Shown in pieces: positions 32,731 to 40,741 of a stretch of 64,000 nucleotides of DNA (within the stretch, counting starts at the first letter, position 1; every line of letters begins with the position of its first letter). Position numbers and translations under genes: made by a program. The notes below the pieces were generated by a model, which was not told where the DNA came from, ran no database searches, and saw only the letters and a program-made list of their open reading frames with translations. This stretch comes from VMGX01 sp038065915 (GTDB lineage: Bacteria > Patescibacteriota > Minisyncoccia > Phycocordibacterales > 21-14-all-36-13): assembly GCA_038065915.1 (NCBI GenBank), contig JBBTPZ010000002.1, forward strand, positions 9,662 to 73,661, given 5' to 3'.

Positions 32731-32967
32731 TTTAACATGATCCTTTTGGTCCCCATTTTCATTTACAGAAATATGACCAAAATTAGCGTTTTTTTCACTA
32801 ATCTTTTCATTGTTTTTGTAAGTTACTTTTGCAGCATATATATCATGTCCGCTTGAACCATCTTTGTGTTTGTGATTTTCACTTTTGCGACCTTCTATTT
32901 TGACTTTATATTCAGTTTCATCGTTAGAGTTATTATCACTTCCAAAGAGATCACTAAACCAACCCAC
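32728..32967 (-). CDS. MGW-type hydrophilic small protein 2, 79 aa
   Basis: Starts GTG (MGWFSDLFG), then a polar chain with His/Lys clusters (ENHKHKDGSSGHD). Paralogous to the 70-aa protein at 31900 by its N-terminus, start codon, leader and promoter, while the remaining sequence has diverged. AGGAGGT precedes the start. Confidence 0.6.
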   Translation of the reverse strand: MGWFSDLFGSDNNSNDETEYKVKIEGRKSENHKHKDGSSGHDIYAAKVTYKNNEKISEKNANFGHISVNENGDQKDHVK

Positions 32968-33015
32968 TTCAACCTCCTATATTTTATTTTTTTAAAAAAG
33001 AGCTATTTGTTTTTC

Positions 33016-33044
33016 AGAATACCACAAAATTTATTTAAAGTAAA
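33016..33044 (-). promoter_or_regulatory. Shared-type promoter 3
   Basis: TTTACT (33039-33044), 17 nt, TGGTATTCT with TATTCT at 33016-33021 (minus strand). Confidence 0.7.
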
Positions 33045-33057
33045 CAAAAGATTAAAC

Positions 33058-33236
33058 CACTTTCTAATTCGCGCGAATTAGAAAGTGGTTTCTGCCTAGT
33101 AATTTAGTGATTTTATGTTTTTAAAAATACAAAATATTATGGATTCAAATGCTTTGAATGAGCATTTGAATTTAGTGATTTGGTGATTTGGTGATTTTAC
33201 TTGTCCCGTAGCGAGCTTTGCTCTACTACTGGGATG
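33058..33236. repeat. Cluster of palindromes upstream of the acyltransferase stop
   Basis: Three palindromes: CCACTTTCTAATTCGCGCGA with its complement (33058-33091), an ATGGATTCAAATGCT family C palindrome (about 33138-33173), and CCCGTAGCGAGC...GCTCTACTACTGGG (about 33205-33233). The last also occurs at 49050-49082 and contains the stop codon of the acyltransferase gene. Confidence 0.65.
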
Positions 33237-33930
33237 TCTCTTTATAAAGTTCTTTTATTTCATCCATTATCTTATTCGCGCCGAGTTTATAATCATTTAT
33301 TGTGATTTCTTTTTTATCATCAAAAATATCTTTTAAATACATCGGCTTTCCTATATTCAAAACAATTTTTCTTTTTCTCAAAAAGAAATTTTCCCAAGAT
33401 ATTTTATATGTGCTATTAATCCCAACTGGTACAACTGGAAAATTAGTTTTATGTGCGAGAAAAGCCACTCCACCTTTTGCTTCTTTAAAATTTCTATCCT
33501 TGGTCGTCCCTCCCTCGGGGAAAATAAATAAACTATGCTTATCATTCAAAATTTTTATATGATCTCTGAGAGATTCTTCATAATTATGAACCCCTATCGC
33601 AACTGCGTAGGAACCCCACGCCTTAAAAAATAAGCCTGATGAAAAAAATATTCTCATCCAAAGTCTTTTATAAAAAGTGTTTTCACGAGAAGTATAAAAC
33701 ATCGGCATAAATTTTGATAAAAAAGGCAAACTTGCGGGTAAAAGTATCGGGTCAAGAGCATTTGCGTGGTTTGATGCAAAAATAATCCCTTTTTCAAGGC
33801 CTTTCAAATTTTCAATTCCACGAACTTTTAAGCCAACAAAAAAAATTAAAACCAGTCGAGCCGGTATCCATATTAATGTTTGTAAAAATAGTGGCGGTAT
33901 ATAATAAAGTTTTTTCATTTGACTCGTCAA
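33226..33930 (-). CDS. plsC: 1-acyl-glycerol-3-phosphate acyltransferase-like protein
   Basis: PlsC-type acyltransferase that would add a fatty acid to lysophosphatidic acid or a related acceptor at the membrane. The catalytic ASNHANALDPILL (HxxxxD), the acceptor-binding LFIFPEGGTTKDR and PVVPVGINSTYKI blocks are present, and a hydrophobic N-terminal stretch anchors it. 234 aa is normal. TATAAT lies 11 nt before the ATG. The stop lies in a repeat palindrome. Confidence 0.88.
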   Translation of the reverse strand: MTSQMKKLYYIPPLFLQTLIWIPARLVLIFFVGLKVRGIENLKGLEKGIIFASNHANALDPILLPASLPFLSKFMPMFYTSRENTFYKRLWMRIFFSSGLFFKAWGSYAVAIGVHNYEESLRDHIKILNDKHSLFIFPEGGTTKDRNFKEAKGGVAFLAHKTNFPVVPVGINSTYKISWENFFLRKRKIVLNIGKPMYLKDIFDDKKEITINDYKLGANKIMDEIKELYKETSQ

Positions 33931-34007
33931 TTATATCATATTTAATTTTAGATTTCTTTGATTTCAAAAATATCTAGTTGTTTGACTATACAACAATTCA
34001 ATTTTAT

Positions 34008-34382
34008 TTAAATTTTTACTTTTAAGTATTCTTTTATTCTTTCTTTATCTTCTATTTCTTTTTCACCTTTGAAATAAATTCCAATAAAATCTACTATTTC
34101 AGTTTCTATATGAAAAGCATATATAATCCTTATGCCACTTTTTATACCGCGTCCTTTTAGTGACTTACAGGCAAATTTTTTGAGTTTGCAGATTATTATT
34201 TTTTCAGAACAAAAATTAGGAATTGGAAATATCGCTTGCTTATTTATTTTTTGTAAATGAAATAATTCAATAGCAAAAGTTTTTGCTGTTTCAATATCTT
34301 CATTAAGGGAGGAAAATTTTTTTAGAAGTTCTTTAAGATCCTTTTGAAATTCTTTTGTATTTTTATAATTAATCTTCGCCAT
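34008..34382 (-). CDS. RelE/ParE-like toxin candidate
   Basis: 124 aa. The second half (LKKFACKSLKGRGIKSGIRIIYAFHIETEIVDFIGIYFKG) matches the RelE-superfamily pattern of basic strand, RIIYA strand and IGIYxKG end. It is encoded directly after, and overlaps by 14 nt, a Panacea-type antitoxin gene, the usual layout for such pairs. Expected to cut mRNA on the ribosome or inhibit growth in another way; the target is not deducible. Confidence 0.7.
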   Translation of the reverse strand: MAKINYKNTKEFQKDLKELLKKFSSLNEDIETAKTFAIELFHLQKINKQAIFPIPNFCSEKIIICKLKKFACKSLKGRGIKSGIRIIYAFHIETEIVDFIGIYFKGEKEIEDKERIKEYLKVKI

Positions 34383-35142
34383 AGATTCTCACCGATGTTT
34401 CTGGAGTCCTATAAAATACTGACTCATAGCTTATAATTTTACCATCTTCCGTCCCTACCCATGGCACATCTTTGTGAGAATAGTCACTTAATTCCATTGC
34501 AGATTTATCAGAAAGTCTAAAAAGAACATCATCAATATGTTTTATTTCTTGAGCATTTAAAATAGAAATATTAGATTGTCTACGAGGTAAATATTTCGTT
34601 TGTTCATGTAAAAAGTATTTACTTTTTACTGTTTCTAATTCCCCTTTTGATTCTAAACTTTCAACGATTTTTTTAAATTCCACGGGGGTTGGGCCAAAAT
34701 GATTTTTTATATATGTTGCCCCAAGTAATTGTTCTTCAAATTTTTCGTAATAATCAAAATCAATAAAATAAAGGAGTTTATATAAAACCGTCATTCCAAC
34801 ATTTGGTTTACTGCCAACTTTTTCTAATATATACAATAATACTTCTTTAAATTTTTTAAGATTTTTTTGTGGTATATCAATACGAATTTCTTGCACTTCC
34901 TTTCTTTTTTTTTCTTTCTTAAAAAAAATTTTTATTTCAGAATTTTTTTTACCAGCAATTAGTGCTTCAAGAGAAAGATTAAAAATTTCAGCAATTTTTT
35001 GAGCCTGTGAAAGAGTTAGTTCTTTTGTTCCCTTCTCAATTTCAATATAACTAGCTCGAGAAACACATATCTTTTGAGCCATAAAGGCCTGAGAAAGATT
35101 ATTGATTTTTCTCAATTCTAATAGAAATGTATGTTTAATCAT
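34369..35142 (-). CDS. XRE-HTH plus Panacea (DUF4065) antitoxin
   Basis: N-terminal XRE helix-turn-helix (LRKINNLSQAFMAQKICVSRASYIEIEKGTKELTLSQ), a linker, then the DUF4065/Panacea domain (GMTVLYKLLYFIDFDYYEKF, FGPTPVEFKKIVESLESKG, SAMELSDYSHKDVPW). Panacea domains are known antitoxin modules paired with many unrelated toxins. A frame beginning 24 codons earlier would run through the promoter; the ATG at 35140-35142 (MIKHTF) is preferred. The HTH probably autoregulates the operon. Confidence 0.82.
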   Translation of the reverse strand: MIKHTFLLELRKINNLSQAFMAQKICVSRASYIEIEKGTKELTLSQAQKIAEIFNLSLEALIAGKKNSEIKIFFKKEKKRKEVQEIRIDIPQKNLKKFKEVLLYILEKVGSKPNVGMTVLYKLLYFIDFDYYEKFEEQLLGATYIKNHFGPTPVEFKKIVESLESKGELETVKSKYFLHEQTKYLPRRQSNISILNAQEIKHIDDVLFRLSDKSAMELSDYSHKDVPWVGTEDGKIISYESVFYRTPETSVRIYGED

Positions 35143-35150
35143 ATTCATAT

Positions 35151-35178
35151 AGTATAGTCGTAAAAAATCATATGTCAA
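35151..35178 (-). promoter_or_regulatory. Promoter of the antitoxin-toxin operon
   Basis: Minus strand TTGACA (35173-35178), 16 nt, TATACT (35151-35156). The start codon is 8 nt downstream. Confidence 0.7.
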
Positions 35179-35258
35179 TATTTTAGACAAACCAAATGTG
35201 GATAAACTTGACAAGCAAAAATTGAAAATAAAACAATCGTCATTTTTCTTGTTTTTTT

Positions 35259-35290
35259 GTCCCCCTGTGGGAGATCTCCCGTAGGGGGAC
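35259..35290. repeat. GGGAGATCTCCC palindrome (family B)
   Basis: GTCCCCCTGTGGGAGATC and its near complement. The two imperfect positions form G-U pairs in RNA. Related copies are nested in the D composites at 15626-15651 and 17001-17026. Confidence 0.75.
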
Positions 35291-35310
35291 TTTATTATTG
35301 TTTTCTTGAT

Positions 35311-36408
35311 TTAGATTCCCTCTTTCTTTAATTCATCTAGTAGTTCCTTGGCTTTTTTAGAAAGTTTTTTAGGCATTATGATTTTTACTTTCACAAGTAA
35401 ATCACCTCTCTTATTTTTATTAATAACAACTCCCTTCTCTTTTACGCGCAAAAAATCTCCGTGGTTCACACCGGTTGGAATTTCAATTGTTATTATTCCA
35501 TCCAAGGTTTTTAATTTATATTCGGCACCCGTGATTGCGTCTGTAAGTTTTACATCTAAGTCGGTGAATATATTATTTCCTTCTTTTCTGAAATTAGAAT
35601 CTTTTTTAACATGAATTTTAATATATAAATCCCCCGCAATTCCATCTTTTATAACTTCGCCAGTGCCTGTTTGTCTTATCATTTCTCCATCTTCAATTCC
35701 TAGTGGAATTTTTATGTTTATTTCTTCTTGTTTTTCTATAACCCCAAATCCAGAACATTTACCGCATTTTTCTTTTGGTATTTTGCCTTTTCCAGCACAT
35801 TCATTGCATACAACAGTGTGAGTTATTGTTCCAAAAATTGACCTTTTTGATTCATGTATCTTACCAGAGCCATTACATACAGAACATATTTTCATTTCTG
35901 TTCCCTTTTTCGCTCCATCACCCCTACATTCTTCACATAAGATTTTCTTTTTCACTAAAATTTTTCTGTCTACACCAAAAATAGATTCTGAAAATGAAAT
36001 TTCAATATCAATAGAAATATCCCTACCTCTTCTTTTTTGAGAAGTTCTAATTCCGCCTCCAAAAAATTCACTAAATATGTCTCCCAAATCAAAATCCTGA
36101 AAACCAGAAGCTTCATTATTAAAATTAGAAAAACCGGAAAAATCGAACCCGCCAAATCCGCTTTGGGAAGAAAATCCACTCGTGTCATATCCACCAGAAG
36201 CGCCACTAAATGTTCTTCCGTATGTGTCATATTCCGCTTTTTTCTTATCGTCTGATAAGGTAGAATATGCCTCGTTTATTTCTTTGAATTTTTTTTCATC
36301 CCCACCTTTTTTGTCTGGATGATATTTATGCGCCAACTTTCTATAGGCCTTTTTTATTTCATCTTTTGAAGCCCTTTTATCAACTTCTAATATTTTGTAG
36401 TAATCCAT
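35311..36408 (-). CDS. dnaJ: Chaperone DnaJ
   Basis: Hsp40 co-chaperone stimulating DnaK. J domain with YHPDKKGG (HPD), Gly/Phe-rich stretch, four CxxCxGxG zinc motifs (CEECRGDG, CSVCNGSG, CNECAGKG, CGKCSGFG) and the C-terminal substrate domain. The ATG at 36406-36408 (MDYYKILEV) is the homologous start; the frame continues 10 codons further without support. Downstream of dnaK, separated by repeats. Confidence 0.96.
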   Translation of the reverse strand: MDYYKILEVDKRASKDEIKKAYRKLAHKYHPDKKGGDEKKFKEINEAYSTLSDDKKKAEYDTYGRTFSGASGGYDTSGFSSQSGFGGFDFSGFSNFNNEASGFQDFDLGDIFSEFFGGGIRTSQKRRGRDISIDIEISFSESIFGVDRKILVKKKILCEECRGDGAKKGTEMKICSVCNGSGKIHESKRSIFGTITHTVVCNECAGKGKIPKEKCGKCSGFGVIEKQEEINIKIPLGIEDGEMIRQTGTGEVIKDGIAGDLYIKIHVKKDSNFRKEGNNIFTDLDVKLTDAITGAEYKLKTLDGIITIEIPTGVNHGDFLRVKEKGVVINKNKRGDLLVKVKIIMPKKLSKKAKELLDELKKEGI

Positions 36409-36492
36409 AACATTTTTTATTAAAAAATGAAATAACAAATCACAAATTACAAATCACAAACAATATCCAAATTCCAATTACCAAAATCCGAA

Positions 36493-36568
36493 ACATTATG
36501 GATTCAAACGCTCATTAAGAGCGTTTGAATTATGAATGAAAATTGTCGCTAAACGACAATTTTCATTT
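36493..36568. repeat. Family C plus family H palindromes between dnaJ and dnaK
   Basis: ATTATGGATTCAAACGCTC palindrome followed by ATGAAAATTGTCGCTAAACG palindrome. The dnaK stop (TGA, 36563-36565) lies in the second. Confidence 0.75.
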
Positions 36569-38437
36569 AGTTTCCGCGTCGTGTATCGTTCCATCATCTT
36601 CTTTTTTTCCTTCTTCTGGCTTTGTTTGTGTTTGCGCATTTTTTTGAATTTCTTCTCCTATTTTAGACATCTCGGAAGATAGTTCTTCTGTTGCCTTTTT
36701 AATCTCATCCACTTCATTCCTATCTTTTATTTTTTTAGCATTATCAATTTTTTCCTGTAAGTTTTTCTTTAAATCATCTGAAATTTTATCAGAATTTTCA
36801 GACAATGACCTTTCTGCGGTATAAACAACTTGGTCTAAAAAATTTCTTGCATCCATTAATTCTTTTTTCTTTTTGTCTTCTTCTTCGTGTAATTCAGCAT
36901 CTTTTTGCATCTTTTTTATATCATCTTCAGACAATCCGGATGTTGCTTCTATTTTTATTGATTGTTCTTTTCCTGTTGATTTATCTTTTGCTTTCACATT
37001 GAGAATTCCGTTTGCATCTATATCAAAAGTAACCTCAATCTGCGGCATTCCTCTTCTTGAAGGAGGTATTCCATCCAAAACAAATCTGCCCAAACTTTTG
37101 TTGTCATTTGCCATAGGTCTTTCTCCTTGGACAACATGAATTTCAACGGATGTTTGATTGTCAGCAGCGGTAGAAAAAACTTGTGATTTTGATGTAGGTA
37201 TTGTTGTATTTCTTTCAATTAATTTAGTTGCAACACTACCAAGAGTTTCTATACCAAAAGATAGTGGAATTACATCAAGAAGTAAAACATCTTTTACATC
37301 GCCTCTTAAAATTCCAGCTTGAACAGCAGCACCCAAAGCAACCACTTCATCCGGGTTAATTGACTTGTTTGGTTCTTTCCCGAATAAGTTCTTTACGGCT
37401 TTTTGAATCGCAGGCATCCTTGTCTGTCCGCCAACAAGAACTACTTCATCTATATCAGAAATTTTAAATGGGGATGCTTCCATGGCTCTTTTTGTTATTT
37501 CAATTGATTTATCAATATATTCTTTAACTAAATCTTCAAGCTTTGCTCTTGAAAATTTCATTAATAAATGTTTGGGACCATCGGCATCTGATGTTATAAA
37601 AGGTATATTTATTTCTGTTTCGGTAGAACTGGACAATTCGTGTTTTGCTTTTTCAGCCGCTTCGTCCAATCTTTGTAGCGCCAAAGAATCTTTTGTAATA
37701 TCTATGCCACTTTCTTTTTTAAATTCACTAGCAATCCATTTTATTATTTTTTGGTCTATATCTTTTCCGCCCATATGACTATCGCCGTCTGTTGATTTAA
37801 CTTCAACCACATCATCTCCCACTTCAAGAACGGAAATGTCAAATGTTCCGCCACCAAAATCAAAAACTACTATTTGTTCATTTTTCTTTTTATTAAAACC
37901 ATAAGCCAGAGCGGCTGCGGTCGGTTCATTTATAATTCTTTTTACATCCAGCCCGGCTATTTTACCGGCATCTTTTGTCGCCTTTCTTTGTGAATCATTA
38001 AAATACGCGGGAACAGTAATAACGGCCTCTGTTATTTTTTCTCCTGTTTTTGCCTCCGCGTCGGTCTTTATTTTTTGAAGTATTATTGCAGAAATTTCTT
38101 CCGGTCTATATTTTTTATCCCCGAGTGTAATTAAAACTCCACTGTCATTTCCTTTGGTTATTTCGTAGGGGACAATTTCTTTATCTTTTTGGACTTCCTT
38201 ATCGTCAAAACGATGTCCCATAAATCTTTTTATTCCAAAAACCGTATTTTTAGGGTTAGTAACCGCCTGTCTTTTGGCAGAAATTCCAACAATTCTTTCG
38301 CCAACTTTCGATAAAGCAACAATAGACGGTGTGGTTCTAGCCCCGTCAGAATTTTCTAAAATTTTTGGTTCTCCGCCCTCAATAACGGCAAAAGCTGAAT
38401 TTGTCGTTCCTAAATCAATTCCTAAAATTTTGCTCAT
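36563..38437 (-). CDS. dnaK: Chaperone DnaK (Hsp70)
   Basis: ATP-dependent chaperone. ILGIDLGTTNSAFAVIEGG, the phosphate loops VFDFGGGTFDISVLE and VVLVGGQTRMPAIQKAV, and the substrate-binding domain (IPLSFGIETLG, RGMPQIEVTFDIDANGIL) are all present. 624 aa is full length. Encoded between grpE and dnaJ; no CIRCE-type operator was seen. The spacer to grpE is a repeat element with long terminal inverted repeats. Confidence 0.98.
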   Translation of the reverse strand: MSKILGIDLGTTNSAFAVIEGGEPKILENSDGARTTPSIVALSKVGERIVGISAKRQAVTNPKNTVFGIKRFMGHRFDDKEVQKDKEIVPYEITKGNDSGVLITLGDKKYRPEEISAIILQKIKTDAEAKTGEKITEAVITVPAYFNDSQRKATKDAGKIAGLDVKRIINEPTAAALAYGFNKKKNEQIVVFDFGGGTFDISVLEVGDDVVEVKSTDGDSHMGGKDIDQKIIKWIASEFKKESGIDITKDSLALQRLDEAAEKAKHELSSSTETEINIPFITSDADGPKHLLMKFSRAKLEDLVKEYIDKSIEITKRAMEASPFKISDIDEVVLVGGQTRMPAIQKAVKNLFGKEPNKSINPDEVVALGAAVQAGILRGDVKDVLLLDVIPLSFGIETLGSVATKLIERNTTIPTSKSQVFSTAADNQTSVEIHVVQGERPMANDNKSLGRFVLDGIPPSRRGMPQIEVTFDIDANGILNVKAKDKSTGKEQSIKIEATSGLSEDDIKKMQKDAELHEEEDKKKKELMDARNFLDQVVYTAERSLSENSDKISDDLKKNLQEKIDNAKKIKDRNEVDEIKKATEELSSEMSKIGEEIQKNAQTQTKPEEGKKEDDGTIHDAETK

Positions 38438-38449
38438 ATTTTTTTATTT

Positions 38450-38574
38450 ACCCGCACACTAACTTTTGTTTTAAATAATTTGGTATGCGATTTTTTAATT
38501 ATTATCTAATAAAAATTTATCTTTAATTTGACCAATCCTTTTATGCAACACAAAACAAAAGTTAGTGTGCGGGT
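38450..38574. mobile_element. 125-bp MITE-like element between grpE and dnaK
   Basis: Perfect 23-bp terminal inverted repeats beginning ACCCGCACACTAACTTTTGT at 38450-38472 and 38552-38574 enclose about 79 bp of AT-rich sequence without an ORF. The right end supplies the last residues and stop codon of grpE. No target duplication is obvious. Confidence 0.6.
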
Positions 38575-39161
38575 GTATCTTTATAAATACCAATTTTAAC
38601 CTTTGCCGGCCTTATGTTTTTACCATTCAAACTGTATCCCTTTTGTAAAACTTCTAAAATTATATGATCATTTTTTTCGTCGTCAACATCTATTGAGCCA
38701 GTCGAGATATGAAATACTGGATTGAATTTTTCTTTTATTGGGTTAATTACTTTTACACCAAAATTTTTTAATGTATTTAATAACTGATTATATATATATT
38801 CTACTCCTCTTCTCCAATTTTCATCAACTTTTTCCCACTGATTTTTATTTGAAAAAGCCATATCAAAACTATCCAAGACATTTATTATCTCTAATATTAA
38901 ATTCTCGTTAGCAAATAATATGATATCTTTTTTTGAAAGCTCTACACCTCTTTTAAAATTTATTAACTCTGCTTTTGACCTTTGCCATCCGTCTAAATAT
39001 TCTTTCTTGATTTTTTCACAATCTTTTAATTTTTCTTTTATTTTTCTTATTTTATTGTCTATAGATTCTTCCATTTCTTCAATTTCAACATTTTCATTTT
39101 CTTCTTTTGGATTATTTTCATTATCTTCAGGCATACGAATTATTTTATCTTTTTTAAACAT
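38562..39161 (-). CDS. grpE: Nucleotide exchange factor GrpE
   Basis: Releases ADP from DnaK. Acidic N-terminal region (NNPKEENENVEIEEMEESID), long coiled coil with LKDCEKIKKEYLDGWQRSKAELINFKRG, and the C-terminal beta domain (FNPVFHISTG...GKNIRPAKVKIG). 199 aa is normal. The C-terminal TPAH and stop are encoded by the terminal repeat of a MITE-like element, so the natural end has been slightly altered. Confidence 0.94.
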   Translation of the reverse strand: MFKKDKIIRMPEDNENNPKEENENVEIEEMEESIDNKIRKIKEKLKDCEKIKKEYLDGWQRSKAELINFKRGVELSKKDIILFANENLILEIINVLDSFDMAFSNKNQWEKVDENWRRGVEYIYNQLLNTLKNFGVKVINPIKEKFNPVFHISTGSIDVDDEKNDHIILEVLQKGYSLNGKNIRPAKVKIGIYKDTPAH

Positions 39162-39210
39162 ATTTTTAGTTTGTTTTTTGAAAATATATTATTGACTCAA
39201 AAACTCTACT

Positions 39211-39397
39211 GGAGCATAACACAAAAAAAATAATTATGGATTCAAATGCTCCCATGGAGCATAACACAAAAAAAATAATTATGGATTCAAATGCTCCCAT
39301 GGAGCATAACACAAAAAAAATAATTATGGATTCAAATGCTCCCATGGAGCATTTGAATTATGGATGAAAATTGTCGCTTGACGACATTTTTCATTTA
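39211..39397. repeat. 45-bp tandem repeat plus family H palindrome near rpsI
   Basis: Three head-to-tail 45-bp units start at 39211, 39256 and 39301, each with GGAGCATAACAC and ATTATGGATTCAAATGCTCC. The last runs into a normal family C right arm (GAGCATTTGAAT) and an ATGAAAATTGTCGCTTGACG palindrome touching the rpsI stop. Confidence 0.85.
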
Positions 39398-39859
39398 TCT
39401 CTTACTCCATTGAGCAGCTTTTCTAGCTTTTTTCAAACCGAATTTTCTTCTTTCTTTTGCTCTTGAATCGCGTTTCAAAAATCCCGCTTTTTTTAATTTT
39501 TTCTTATATTCCTCATTTAAAGTAGACAAAATTCTTGATAAACCGTGTCTCACAGCTTCTGCCTGTGATGAAGTTCCACCACCTTTTACTTTTACAGAGA
39601 AAGAAAATTTTTCTTTCGGTTTTACTTTCAAAAGTGGATCTCTAACTGTATTTTGTAATTTACCTGTCTTAAAATAATCTTCCAATTTTAAATCATTAAC
39701 AACAAATTCATTTTTTGCTTTCGCGTTTTCCGTTGCTCTAACAATAGCGACTGAAGTTTTTCTTCTCCCTATTTCTTGAAAAAATTTCTTTTTTATTTGT
39801 CCCAAAGTTGATTTAGGAATTTTTGTTGTTTCTTTTACCTTTTTTGTTTCTTTTATCAT
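39395..39859 (-). CDS. rpsI: Ribosomal protein uS9
   Basis: Small-subunit protein whose C-terminal tail reaches the P-site tRNA. GRRKTSVAIVRA, YFKTGKLQNTVRDPL, KGGGTSSQAEAVRHGLSRIL and the end LKRDSRAKERRKFGLKKARKAAQWSKR are diagnostic. 154 aa includes a Lys/Thr-rich N-terminal extension of about 25 residues. 7 nt downstream of rplM. Confidence 0.97.
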   Translation of the reverse strand: MIKETKKVKETTKIPKSTLGQIKKKFFQEIGRRKTSVAIVRATENAKAKNEFVVNDLKLEDYFKTGKLQNTVRDPLLKVKPKEKFSFSVKVKGGGTSSQAEAVRHGLSRILSTLNEEYKKKLKKAGFLKRDSRAKERRKFGLKKARKAAQWSKR

Positions 39860-39866
39860 AATTTTA

Positions 39867-40214
39867 TTATTCGGATATTTTTAATTTTTTCATCATATCA
39901 GGCCTAAGTCTATTGTTTGGTAACATACTACGAACAGCTTTTTTAATTAATTCTGCGTTACCTTTTTCTTTTATCACTTTTTCTGCGCTTTCTTTTCTAA
40001 GCCCCCCGGGATAACCGGAAAAATGAGGATATCTTTTATTACTAATTTTTTTAGGGTCTAATTTCATTTTTGATGCATTTATGACGGCTACAGCAACATC
40101 AGAAACAATATTTTTTTTATAATTTCTTAAATTTTTTCCCATTAATAAAACAGCCAGTTTGCTAGCCAACCTTCCTAATTTTTTATCTTTTGCATCAATT
40201 GTATAAACTTCCAT
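39867..40214 (-). CDS. rplM: Ribosomal protein uL13
   Basis: Early-assembly large-subunit protein. 115 aa, shorter than the usual 140: DAKDKKLGRLASKLAVLLMGK, DVAVAVINASKM, RYPHFSGYPGGLRKESAEKV and VRSMLPNNRLRPDMMKKLKI are present, while the usual C-terminal extension is missing. Between rplQ and rpsI. Confidence 0.95.
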   Translation of the reverse strand: MEVYTIDAKDKKLGRLASKLAVLLMGKNLRNYKKNIVSDVAVAVINASKMKLDPKKISNKRYPHFSGYPGGLRKESAEKVIKEKGNAELIKKAVRSMLPNNRLRPDMMKKLKISE

Positions 40215-40228
40215 AATTTTTAAATAAA

Positions 40229-40579
40229 TTAAACAAATTCTATTATAGCCATTGAGCTGGAATCAGCGGCTCTTTTTGATAATTTTGTAATTCTTGTATA
40301 ACCACCTTTTCTATCTTTATATTTTGGCGCTATCTCTTCAATAAGTTTTTTTGATAAATCTTCTCTTCCCAATCTAGAAATTATTAATTTTTTTGAAGTT
40401 AAAGTTTTACTTTTTCCTCTCGTAACCAATTTTTCTATAAAAGGTCTCAATTCTTTTGCTTTCGTTTCTGTTGTTTTAATTTTTCCATTTTTTATTAAAG
40501 ACAAAGATAAAGATTTTATCAAAGCTTTTCTTTGATTTGTTGTTCGGCCAAATTTTCTATTTTTATTATGATGTCTCAT
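40229..40579 (-). CDS. rplQ: Ribosomal protein bL17
   Basis: Large-subunit protein near the exit tunnel. RHHNKNRKFGRTTNQRKALIKSLSLSLI, TTETKAKELRPFIEKLVT and RKGGYTRITKL are diagnostic; 116 aa. Last gene of the alpha-operon part, separated from rpoA by a palindrome-filled spacer. Confidence 0.97.
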   Translation of the reverse strand: MRHHNKNRKFGRTTNQRKALIKSLSLSLIKNGKIKTTETKAKELRPFIEKLVTRGKSKTLTSKKLIISRLGREDLSKKLIEEIAPKYKDRKGGYTRITKLSKRAADSSSMAIIEFV

Positions 40580-40601
40580 CGTTTTGTTTTTTTAAAAAAA
40601 C

Positions 40602-40740
40602 ATTATGGATTTAAATGCTCAGAATAGGATTAAAATCTGACACGGTTCTTTAAAATCTCATTTAGAGATTTTAAAGTTAGAGCATTTAAATTTAATGATT
40701 ATTTTTTTGTCTGTTGCCATTTTCTACTACGGAATCTCAT
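40602..40740. repeat. Nested palindromes between rplQ and rpoA
   Basis: An outer family C palindrome (ATTATGGATTTAAATGCTC and GAGCATTTAAATTTAATG) encloses CTTTAAAATCTC/GAGATTTTAAAG. A family E end (CATTTTCTACTACGGAATCT) adjoins the rpoA stop. Confidence 0.65.
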
Positions 40741-40741
40741 C

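Noticed and set aside
39161..39210. CIRCE or other heat-shock operator before grpE
   Set aside because: No TTAGCACTC-type inverted repeat or other convincing operator was seen upstream of grpE.
39211..39345. CRISPR-like array near rpsI
   Set aside because: The three 45-bp units are directly adjacent without unique spacers, and no cas1 or effector gene is present.
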